From assembly GCA_021847625.1 (NCBI GenBank), contig JAJZQK010000318.1, forward strand, positions 1 through 5,112: a DNA stretch of 5,112 bases, read 5' to 3'. A program made the position numbers and the translations under genes. The DNA comes from Chloroflexota bacterium. GTDB lineage: Bacteria > Chloroflexota > FW602-bin22 > JAMCYS01. How positions within the stretch are numbered: position 1 is the stretch's first letter; each line of letters starts with the position of its first letter. The notes beneath the pieces are model-generated. The model was given only the letters and a program-made list of their open reading frames with translations. It searched no databases and was not told where the DNA came from. Shown in pieces: positions 1 through 5,112 of the stretch.

Positions 1-101
1 GTCATCCCCGCGCAAGCGGGGATCCAACGTTATCTGTAGGGGCGAACGGCGTTCGCCCTCCGGCCACGCACTGGCTGGATTCCCGCTTCCGCGGGAATGA
101 T
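1..101. repeat. Composite intergenic inverted-repeat element (three hairpins)
   Basis: Three 8-bp perfect stems stand in a row: ATCCCCGC/GCGGGGAT (4-11 with 16-23, loop GCAA), GGGCGAAC/GTTCGCCC (40-47 with 51-58, loop GGC) and ATTCCCGC/GCGGGAAT (79-86 with 91-98, loop TTCC). The outer hairpins are also inverted copies of each other: bases 1-26 match the reverse complement of 76-101 at 22 of 26 positions. The whole is therefore a roughly 101-bp symmetrical unit with a different hairpin in its centre. The outer arms resemble the widespread dispersed ATTCCC...GGGAAT repeats (the Neisseria dRS3 type is the best known). The central arm resembles short GGGGCGAAC repeats I associate with Chloroflexota intergenic DNA, which is from memory. 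It may continue left of the window. No transposase is present, so mobility is unproven. Confidence 0.75.
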
Positions 102-164
102 GGAACCGGCCGGCCGTGCAGCAAGCATAACGCCGGACTATTTAGACAGAAGGGGTCCTGATAG

Positions 165-284
165 GTGGAGGGCAAGAGCAGCTGGACAGGTGGTCTGGCT
201 GTTCTTGTTTATCCCAGCGGTACGGTTATTGCCCCACCAGTACCTGAAACTGTCGGGGAAGGAGGGAACATGCAATGGCTGTAG
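165..284 (+). CDS. Doubtful small ORF (39 aa) overlapping the next gene
   Basis: A GTG at 165 opens a 39-codon frame ending at TAG 282-284. It starts directly after an in-frame TAG (162-164) and is preceded by AAGGGG at 150-155 with a 9-nt spacer, a plausible ribosome site. The peptide is unremarkable in composition, with a central beta-like stretch (GGLAVLVYPSGTVIAPP). Its end overlaps the start of the 275 gene by 10 nt, and the ribosome site of that gene (GGAGGG, 261-266) lies inside it. This arrangement would allow translational coupling or a leader-peptide role. Against it, third-position GC is clearly lower than in the neighbouring genes, and a 40-codon open stretch is expected by chance in high-GC DNA. 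I recognise no family. It could simply be non-coding leader sequence. Confidence 0.22.
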   Translation: MEGKSSWTGGLAVLVYPSGTVIAPPVPETVGEGGNMQWL

Positions 285-685
285 ATTTCGACCGGCTGCG
301 CCGGCAGCTAGCGGCTCTGGAGTGGGGCAAGGGGCTGACGCGCGATGGCATCCGCCTACGCTACCGGGAGCTTCCCGAGGAGGTCTATCTTCACCTGCCA
401 AGTGAGAAGGCTTTCCGCAGCGCCGAAGAGGTAGTTGTGTACACGGAGCGCGCCCTGCGCAGGGCGCAGGAGCTGGATATGCCCCCGGAAGGGGCGGCGG
501 AGGAAGGCGGTCCCGAGGGATGGGGCGATTCGCCCGCCGCGGAGATCGTGGAGCGGCCCGACATGGGGCATGGCGTGGGCTCCGGGGCCAATCCCGGCTA
601 TACGGGCGGCGGTTCCGCGCAGACGGGCGTGGGCCGAGAGGGCACGACCTACGGCGACGAGCACAGCGAACCGCTGCCGGACTAG
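275..685 (+). CDS. Hypothetical protein with glycine-rich acidic C-terminal tail (136 aa)
   Basis: I do not recognise this family. The start is supported by a strong ribosome site, GGAGGG at 261-266, 8 nt before ATG 275. Third codon positions are GC-rich, as in the other genes here. Residues 1-68 look folded, with a charged amphipathic N-terminal helix (about 3-17), a short beta-like segment (about 24-41, RLRYRELPEEVYLHLPS) and a second helix (about 47-66, rich in Arg/Glu). Residues 69-136 are low complexity: 17 of the last 66 residues are Gly, with many Glu, Pro, Ser and Asp and almost no hydrophobic residues, so this tail is probably disordered. There is no signal peptide, membrane segment, cysteine cluster or nucleotide-binding motif. 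It lies 271 bp upstream of the cDPG-synthetase-like gene on the same strand, so co-transcription is possible but not shown. A small soluble protein or an accessory factor of a larger complex would both fit. Confidence 0.65.
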   Translation: MAVDFDRLRRQLAALEWGKGLTRDGIRLRYRELPEEVYLHLPSEKAFRSAEEVVVYTERALRRAQELDMPPEGAAEEGGPEGWGDSPAAEIVERPDMGHGVGSGANPGYTGGGSAQTGVGREGTTYGDEHSEPLPD

Positions 686-732
686 CCTCGTGGCCCTGGT
701 GCCTGCCGGATCCTTCGTGCGGCGCGGGCAAG

Positions 733-862
733 TCTCCGCGGGGTCTGCTTGCGCGGGAGAGCGCAGGGGTAGTATTTCCCTCAATGAGGGAGCGCGTCGA
801 CGGCAAGCGGGAACGGCCGGGTTCGCCTTGCCTATCCGCTTGTCGATCGGGGGATGGCGAAC
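733..862 (+). promoter_or_regulatory. Possible structured 5' leader with alternative pairings
   Basis: The non-coding stretch before the 957 gene carries several inverted repeats that compete with each other. TCTCCGCG (733-740) pairs with 752-760 through one bulge, while CTTGCGC (748-754) can instead pair with 761-767. GGCAAG (802-807) pairs with CTTGCC (827-832), with GAAC/GTTC (811-814 with 821-824) inside it. Two other 7-bp pairings exclude this hairpin: CAAGCGG (804-810) with CCGCTTG (836-842), and GTTCGCC (821-827) with GGCGAAC (856-862). Those two together would give an H-type pseudoknot. Switching structures of this sort are seen in attenuators and riboswitches, but I recognise no known riboswitch class. 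In high-GC DNA some 7-bp matches arise by chance. There is no clear promoter. The best -10-like hexamer is TAGTAT at 770-775, with only a poor -35. Confidence 0.25.
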
Positions 863-946
863 TGGCACGGGTTTTGCGTCATTGATCTGGCTGGTGATGG
901 CCTGGAGAGGCGAGCCGCCTCGTTCCGGCAATAGCAGCGCATATCT

Positions 947-951
947 GGAGG
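947..951 (+). promoter_or_regulatory. Ribosome binding site deciding the 957 start
   Basis: GGAGG lies 5 nt before ATG 957 and 8 nt before a second in-frame ATG at 960, so either could be used; they differ by one residue. The reading frame stays open upstream of 957 back to 435, but that stretch has the Arg/Ala/Pro/Cys-rich look of an overlapping shadow frame, and this site argues for starting at 957 or 960. Confidence 0.8.
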
Positions 952-956
952 TGCAA

Positions 957-2378
957 ATGATGGACCGGTTGGGTGCCGAGGGCACTCCCCTGAGCGGTTC
1001 CTCGCGTCGAGAAGGGGGAGGCCCTTCCGTACCCCAGCGGCGGCGCGTGGTCATAATGGGCGCCGGGGGTAGAGATTTTCACAACTTCAACGTCTACTTT
1101 AGGAATAACCGTACATACGAGGTTGTCGCTTTCACGGCGACGCAGATTCCCGGCATCGCCGACCGCCGCTACCCGGCGGAGCTCGCCGGCGACCTCTATC
1201 CCCGGGGAATCCCGATCTACGAGGAAGCGGCTCTGGCGGACGTCATCCGCGACGAGAAGGTCGACGAGGTAGTGTTCGCCTATAGCGACGTCTCGCACAG
1301 CTACGTGATGGGTCGGGCGTCAGCAGTCTTGGCTACTGGCGCCAACTTCTGGCTGTTGGGCCCGGATGCCACCATGCTCCAGTCCAGCCTGCCGGTCGTG
1401 GCCGTCGTCGCCGTGCGTACCGGCTCGGGAAAAAGTCAGACTTCCCGCCGCGTCACCGGGGTCTTGAAGGGTATGGGGCTGCGGGTGGTGGTGGTGCGCC
1501 ATCCCATGGCCTACGGGGACCTTGCCGCCATGGCCGTCCAGCGGTACGCTTCCGAGGCCGACCTGCAGCGCTACAGCCCGACGATTGAGGAACGCGAGGA
1601 GTATGAGCCTCATGTCGTTCGTGGGACCGTGGTCTATGCGGGGGTTGATTACGAACGTATCCTTCGCCAGGCCGAACGCGAGGCCGACGTGATCGTGTGG
1701 GACGGGGGGAATAACGACTTCTCCTTCTACCGACCCGACGTCAACATCGTCGTCGCCGACCCTCTGCGTGCCGGCCACGAGGTCCAGTACTACCCGGGTG
1801 AAACTAACCTGCGCATGGCCGACGTCGTCGTCATCAACAAGGTGGACACCGCCGAGCCCGAGCAGGTGCAAGAGGTCCGCCTGAGCATCGCCGGCCTCAA
1901 TCCCAAGGCCACGGTAATCGAGGCGGCATCGCCGTTCGAGATCGACAAGCCGGAGCTCGTTCGCGGGAAGCGGGTGCTCGTAATAGAGGACGGCCCCACG
2001 CTAACCCACGGCGGCATGGCCTATGGCGCCGGGGTGCTGGCAGCCCGGGCAGCGGGCGCCACGGAGCTAATCGACCCCCGGCCGGCGGCGGTCGGCTCCA
2101 TCGCCGAAACCTTCAATCGCTATCCGCACGTGGGCTCGCTTTTGCCGGCCATGGGGTACGGCTCGCAGCAGACGCACGATCTGGAGGAGACGATTCGGCG
2201 GGCGGACCCCGAGGTCGTGGTGGTCGCCACGCCGGTCGACCTGCGACGGATCCTACACATCGACCAGCCGATGGTGCGGGTAGAGTACGGACTGGCGGAG
2301 CGCAGTCATCCCGACCTACAGGAGATTCTCGAGGCACGGATCAAGGACCTGCGGAGCCGACGTCGCAAGATGGCTTAG
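957..2378 (+). CDS. Cyclic 2,3-diphosphoglycerate synthetase-like P-loop protein (COG2403 predicted GTPase)
   Basis: This 473-residue protein matches a family whose characterised archaeal member (Methanothermus fervidus cPGS) closes 2,3-diphosphoglycerate to the cyclic form using ATP; the length is close to that enzyme. After a variable tail (1-29), an N-terminal Rossmann-like domain opens with VVIMGAGGRDFHNFN (31-45), a family signature. A central P-loop NTPase domain follows: RTGSGKSQTSRR (154-165, with K159 and S160 in the phosphate loop), a conserved RHPMAYGDL (181-189), acidic EEREEYEPH (211-219), VIVWDGGNNDF (245-255, Walker B-like D249) and NKVD (294-297), a G4-like base-specificity motif. 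The C-terminal part has EDGPTLTHGGMAYGAG (344-359), a DPRP element (373-376) and SIAETFNRYPHVG (381-393). It is a soluble cytoplasmic protein with no signal or membrane segment. The 2-phosphoglycerate kinase that supplies the archaeal pathway is not in the window, so the substrate in this bacterium is inferred only from family membership. A GTPase or another phosphate-metabolite ligase role is possible. Confidence 0.88.
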   Translation: MMDRLGAEGTPLSGSSRREGGGPSVPQRRRVVIMGAGGRDFHNFNVYFRNNRTYEVVAFTATQIPGIADRRYPAELAGDLYPRGIPIYEEAALADVIRDEKVDEVVFAYSDVSHSYVMGRASAVLATGANFWLLGPDATMLQSSLPVVAVVAVRTGSGKSQTSRRVTGVLKGMGLRVVVVRHPMAYGDLAAMAVQRYASEADLQRYSPTIEEREEYEPHVVRGTVVYAGVDYERILRQAEREADVIVWDGGNNDFSFYRPDVNIVVADPLRAGHEVQYYPGETNLRMADVVVINKVDTAEPEQVQEVRLSIAGLNPKATVIEAASPFEIDKPELVRGKRVLVIEDGPTLTHGGMAYGAGVLAARAAGATELIDPRPAAVGSIAETFNRYPHVGSLLPAMGYGSQQTHDLEETIRRADPEVVVVATPVDLRRILHIDQPMVRVEYGLAERSHPDLQEILEARIKDLRSRRRKMA

Positions 2379-2409
2379 CGGCGCCGGTAATCTAGACGGC
2401 AGATAGAGT

Positions 2410-2440
2410 AAGAGGGCGCCGTTCGGTTTGGCGCCCTCTT
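2410..2440. terminator. Hairpin terminator between convergent genes
   Basis: AAGAGGGCGCC (2410-2420) and GGCGCCCTCTT (2430-2440) form a perfect 11-bp stem around a 9-nt loop, midway in the 89-bp gap between two converging stop codons (2378 and 2468). On both strands the stem starts with AA and ends with TT, so it may serve both genes. No true U-tract follows on the plus strand (CGCTGTCCCT), so it is not a textbook intrinsic terminator. It may instead act as a 3'-end-stabilising hairpin. Confidence 0.7.
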
Positions 2441-2467
2441 CGCTGTCCCTGCCGCTCGTTATCATTG

Positions 2468-4162
2468 CTACAGCTCGGTCACTACCGGCAGGACCATTGG
2501 CCGGCGTCTAGTCTGTTGATAGATGAACTTCGCCAGAGTGTCGTGGACCTTACGGACGATGAACCCGTAGTCCGCCTCCATCGGATGCCCGTTCGGATGG
2601 CTACCCTTGCGGAGCGCTCGCACCACCTGATCGCGTGCTTCGTCGAGCAGATGATCCTCGATCGCCTCCATGAACCCCCGGGCCACGAGGTCCGGTCCGC
2701 CGAGCAGTTCCCCCGTCTCACGGTCGATAACCACGGAAGCGATCAGCACACCGTCTTCGGCTAGCCTGCCCCTCTCCCGCAGCACCGCCTTCGTGACTCC
2801 GCCGACGGTCAGTCCGTCGACCAAGACCGAGCCGGCGGGCACGGTGTCTACCTTCCCAGCCACGGATTCCGTGAAGGCGAGCACGTCGCCGATTTCCGGC
2901 AGAACCACCCGTTCGGCGGGGATGCCCTCGCTGATGGCCAGGTCCTGATAGAGGATCATGTGGCGGTATTCGCCGTGCATTGGCACGCAGTAACGGGGAC
3001 GTACGATCCGCAGGAGCTCCCGCAATTCATCTCTGCTGGCGTGCCCCGATACGTGAACGCCCTCTTCGACGGCCCCGTAGATCACCTTGGCCCCGCGGCG
3101 GAAGAGGTTGTCTATGGTATGGGCGACGGTCTCCTCGTTGCCGGGCACAGGGTTGGCCGCCATCACCACCGTATCGCTGGGCTTGATCGCTATCTGAGGG
3201 TGCTCCCCAGCCGCGATGCGGGCCAGCACCGAGGCCGGCTCGCCCTGGCTGCCCGTCGTGAGCAGTATAAGCTGCTCTGGCGGCAGATGCTGGGCAGTGG
3301 GAAGGTCGACGAGGACGTCCGGTGGGATATCCAGGTAGTTCAGGTCTCTGGCGACGCCGAGGTTCTGCCACATGCTCCGTCCGACGACCGCGACCTTGCG
3401 GTTGTGCTCGCCGGCGATGTGTATGGTCTGGGCGAGGCGCGTGATGTTGGAGGCGAAGGTGGTGATGATCACCCTGCCGCTGGCCTCGCCGACGATGCGG
3501 TCCAGCGTCTCGCCCACCAGTCGTTCGGATGGGGTCCGGCCGGGTTCCTCGGCCCGGACGCAATCCGACAGCAGGACCAGCACCCCAGCGTCGCCCAGCT
3601 CACGCAGCCTCGGCAGATCGGTCGGCTGATTATCAACCGGGGTTGGATCGAGCTTGAAGTCCCCCGTGTACACGGCCACCCCCGCCGGCGTGTGGATGAT
3701 CAGCCCCGCGGCGTCGGGGACGCTGTGGCTGACGTGGAAGAACTCCGCCTGCAAGGTGCCCAGTTGGACGACATCGCCCGGGAAGACCTGGCGGAAATCG
3801 GCCCGGTCCAGCACCTTGAGGTCGCGCGCCCGGGCCTTGGCCAGACCGAGAGTAAGCGTGGTGGCGTAGACCGGCACGCTGTAGGGCAGGCGCTGCAGCA
3901 GGTATGGCAGTGCGCCCATATGGTCGTCGTGCCCGTGCGTGATGGCTATTCCGCGCAGCTTGTCTAGGCGCGCGAGCACGTAGGAGAAGTCTGGAATGAC
4001 CAGGTCGATCCCGTGCATTTCCTCGCTAGGAAACATCACCCCCACGTCGATCAGCAGCATGTCCTCGTCCGTCTCGATGACGGTCGAGTTCTTGCCGACT
4101 TCGCCGACTCCCCCCAGCGGTATCATTCTGACCTGCCGGGCGGACAGTTCTTCGCTATACAA
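2468..4162 (-). CDS. rnj: Ribonuclease J (metallo-beta-lactamase / beta-CASP ribonuclease)
   Basis: RNase J is a cytoplasmic two-zinc enzyme with 5'-to-3' exonuclease and endonuclease activity. It acts in mRNA decay and in maturation of rRNA and other RNAs. From TTG 4162 the product is 564 residues, close to the roughly 555 usual for the family. The metallo-beta-lactamase part starts with MIPLGGVGEVGKNS (13-26) and has motif 2 ITHGHDDHMG (74-83, ligands H76, H78, D80, H81), HVSHSVPD (143-150) and TGDFKLDPTP (166-175, D168). The beta-CASP insert follows, with TTFASNITR (234-242), GRSM (261-264) and TTGSQGEP (302-309). Then come SGHASRDEL (372-380) and the closing metal histidine in MHGEYRH (395-401), followed by the linker and C-terminal domain (about 450-564, GLTVGGV at 450-456). 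All catalytic residues are present. An upstream in-frame TTG at 4252 would add 30 residues including a hydrophobic run, which is unusual for this enzyme. The 4162 start has the better ribosome site. It lies 118 bp downstream of the P-type ATPase on the same strand, so read-through transcription is possible. Confidence 0.96.
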   Translation of the reverse strand: MYSEELSARQVRMIPLGGVGEVGKNSTVIETDEDMLLIDVGVMFPSEEMHGIDLVIPDFSYVLARLDKLRGIAITHGHDDHMGALPYLLQRLPYSVPVYATTLTLGLAKARARDLKVLDRADFRQVFPGDVVQLGTLQAEFFHVSHSVPDAAGLIIHTPAGVAVYTGDFKLDPTPVDNQPTDLPRLRELGDAGVLVLLSDCVRAEEPGRTPSERLVGETLDRIVGEASGRVIITTFASNITRLAQTIHIAGEHNRKVAVVGRSMWQNLGVARDLNYLDIPPDVLVDLPTAQHLPPEQLILLTTGSQGEPASVLARIAAGEHPQIAIKPSDTVVMAANPVPGNEETVAHTIDNLFRRGAKVIYGAVEEGVHVSGHASRDELRELLRIVRPRYCVPMHGEYRHMILYQDLAISEGIPAERVVLPEIGDVLAFTESVAGKVDTVPAGSVLVDGLTVGGVTKAVLRERGRLAEDGVLIASVVIDRETGELLGGPDLVARGFMEAIEDHLLDEARDQVVRALRKGSHPNGHPMEADYGFIVRKVHDTLAKFIYQQTRRRPMVLPVVTEL

Positions 4163-4169
4163 CTTCGGG

Positions 4170-4175
4170 CTCCTT
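4170..4175 (-). promoter_or_regulatory. Ribosome binding site supporting a TTG start for rnj
   Basis: On the minus strand AAGGAG sits 7 nt before TTG 4162-4160, a near-ideal site. The resulting protein begins MYSEELSARQ and meets the first conserved RNase J block at residue 13, as in other family members. A weaker alternative, GGAG within GGAGAGAGGA, stands about 6 nt before the TTG at 4252. Confidence 0.75.
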
Positions 4176-4280
4176 GTCTGATTCGGGTATGTCCAAGGAG
4201 TGCTCAGCAGGATGAGTGCCAGGAACGGGGCATTGGGCAGCTTCGTAGGCAATCCTCTCTCCGCCTCATCCCCTTCCGGC

Positions 4281-5112
4281 CTACCTTCGGCCCGCGCTGT
4301 AGAGGTCAGGCAAGACTACCTTGCGTATCTCTTCCACGAAGAACAGAAGGCTGGCTAGGCCGAGGACCAGCAGCCAGATGCCGACGCCGAGGGAGGTCGT
4401 CGCGAAGACGAGCTGCAGCGCGGGTACTTCGACGACGACCACCTGCAGCAGGAGCGATGCCGCGATGCCAATTAAGACCCAGCGGTTGCTGAAGAAGCCG
4501 ATCCTGAAGACCGGGCGATTGACGGAGCGAGCGTTCAGCGCGTTTGCCCACTGGAAGGCCGCCAAGGCGGTGAAGGCCACGGTGTTTCCGAAGATGGCCC
4601 CGCCGGCCTCCGTAGCCCATACGAACAAACCGAGCGTGCCGACGGACATGAATACTGCCACAAAGGCGAGCCGGTACAGCATCCCGGGGTAGATGATGCC
4701 GGCCTCAGGGCTGCGCGGCGGCTCTTGGAGGATCTGGGGCTGGCCCGGCTCCACGCCCAGCGTCTTATCAACGAGGCCATCCGTGACCAGGTTGATCCAC
4801 AATATCTGCACCGCCGTCACCGGGAGGGGAAGGCCGATCAATAGGGCGAGGCCGAGCGTAAAGAGCTCGCCACCGTTCGTGCTGAGCAGGTAGAAGACCA
4901 CACGCCTGATGTTGGCGAAGATGACCCTGCCCTCTTCGACGGCGGAGATTATCGAGGCGAAGTTGTCGTCGGCGAGGATCATATCGGACGCTTCCTTGGC
5001 GACGGCCGTGCCGGTGATGCCCATGGAGATGCCGATGTCGGCGGCTTTGAGCGCGGGAGCGTCGTTGACGCCGTCGCCGGTCATTGCCACGACCTCGCCG
5101 TGTTCCTTGAGC
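4281..5112 (-). CDS. P-type cation-transporting ATPase, C-terminal part (cut by the window edge)
   Basis: The last 276 residues of a P2-type (Ca2+-ATPase-like) ion pump of the cytoplasmic membrane are visible; the N-terminus, with the phosphorylated DKTGT loop and TM1-4, lies beyond the right edge. The fragment opens in the P domain with the hinge motif [13 protein letters not shown] (10-22) and the family block [20 protein letters not shown] (25-44). TM5 (about 69-93) contains STNGGELF, with N79 and E82 at the positions of SERCA N768 and E771. TM6 (about 99-113) contains [11 protein letters not shown], with N107, T110 and D111 matching SERCA N796, T799 and D800. TM7-TM10 follow at about 144-165, 175-192, 211-229 and 238-257. 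In TM8 ([12 protein letters not shown]) the place of SERCA E908 is Gln187, which I recall as common in bacterial Ca2+ pumps with one site per cycle. After TM6 stands VDKTLG (114-119) instead of the common PATALG. Ca2+ is the likeliest ion from these residues; Na+, K+ or Mn2+ cannot be excluded without TM4. It ends 118 bp upstream of rnj on the same strand. Confidence 0.93.
   Translation of the reverse strand, partial: LKEHGEVVAMTGDGVNDAPALKAADIGISMGITGTAVAKEASDMILADDNFASIISAVEEGRVIFANIRRVVFYLLSTNGGELFTLGLALLIGLPLPVTAVQILWINLVTDGLVDKTLGVEPGQPQILQEPPRSPEAGIIYPGMLYRLAFVAVFMSVGTLGLFVWATEAGGAIFGNTVAFTALAAFQWANALNARSVNRPVFRIGFFSNRWVLIGIAASLLLQVVVVEVPALQLVFATTSLGVGIWLLVLGLASLLFFVEEIRKVVLPDLYSAGRR

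Noticed and set aside
1..101. CRISPR array
   Set aside because: The repeats are inverted and self-complementary with only two arms and an inner hairpin; there are no regularly spaced direct repeats.
183..212. TGGACA followed about 18 bp later by GTTTAT as a promoter for the first genes
   Set aside because: The -35 resembles consensus, but the -10 matches only three of six bases; too weak to report as a promoter.
435..956. Open frame extending the cDPG-synthetase-like gene 174 codons upstream
   Set aside because: It overlaps the better-supported 275-685 gene in another frame, its translation is Arg/Ala/Pro/Cys-rich shadow-like sequence, and a clear GGAGG precedes ATG 957.
138..1054. Long open frames on the minus strand across the left third (138-806, 356-1054)
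   Set aside because: They give Arg/Pro/Ser-rich low-complexity translations typical of the antisense of high-GC genes, contain no recognisable motif, and oppose supported plus-strand genes.
2960..3967. 335-codon plus-strand open frame opposite RNase J
   Set aside because: It is antisense to a fully conserved RNase J frame with all catalytic motifs, and its translation has no recognisable domain.
4205..4222. Sigma-54-like promoter upstream of rnj on the minus strand (TGGCAC...CTGC, GG and GC ten bases apart)
   Set aside because: One mismatch in the -12 element, no activator or sigma-54 gene in view, and many Chloroflexota are thought to lack sigma-54; a chance match in GC-rich DNA is likely.
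4755..4769. DKTLG in the P-type ATPase as the phosphorylation motif
   Set aside because: It lies after TM6, well downstream of the P-domain hinge TGDGVND; the true DKTGT must be upstream, beyond the right edge.

Overview
The window is a high-GC bacterial chromosome segment with three recognisable genes, one unrecognised small gene, and a repeat-bearing left edge. The likely host is a member of the Chloroflexota (Dehalococcoidia/SAR202-like or a relative). This is an inference from the genomic GTPase / cyclic 2,3-diphosphoglycerate synthetase-like gene, the RNase J and the style of the intergenic inverted repeats. No rRNA or tRNA gene is present to settle it.

Layout. Bases 1-101 hold a composite intergenic repeat made of three short hairpins. 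Bases 102-274 hold no recognised gene, only a doubtful 39-codon reading frame (165-284). That frame has a plausible ribosome site and overlaps the next gene. Bases 275-685 (+) encode a 136-residue protein I do not recognise, with a glycine-rich acidic tail. Bases 686-956 are non-coding and rich in overlapping, mutually exclusive inverted repeats, so they could form a structured leader. Bases 957-2378 (+) encode a 473-residue P-loop protein of the cyclic 2,3-diphosphoglycerate synthetase / COG2403 family. An 11-bp perfect hairpin (2410-2440) lies between this gene and the convergent RNase J gene (2468-4162, -). Upstream of RNase J on the same strand is the C-terminal part of a P-type cation-transporting ATPase (4281 to the right edge, -), 118 bp away.

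Functionally, the minus strand carries RNA processing/decay (RNase J) downstream of a cation pump, possibly co-transcribed. The plus strand carries the unknown small protein and the cDPG-synthetase-like enzyme. No direct pathway link between the two strands is visible. No mobile element, CRISPR array, phage gene or defence system is seen. The most interesting points are the bacterial cDPG-synthetase-like gene with its structured upstream region and unknown neighbour, and the non-standard TTG start that the ribosome site supports for RNase J.
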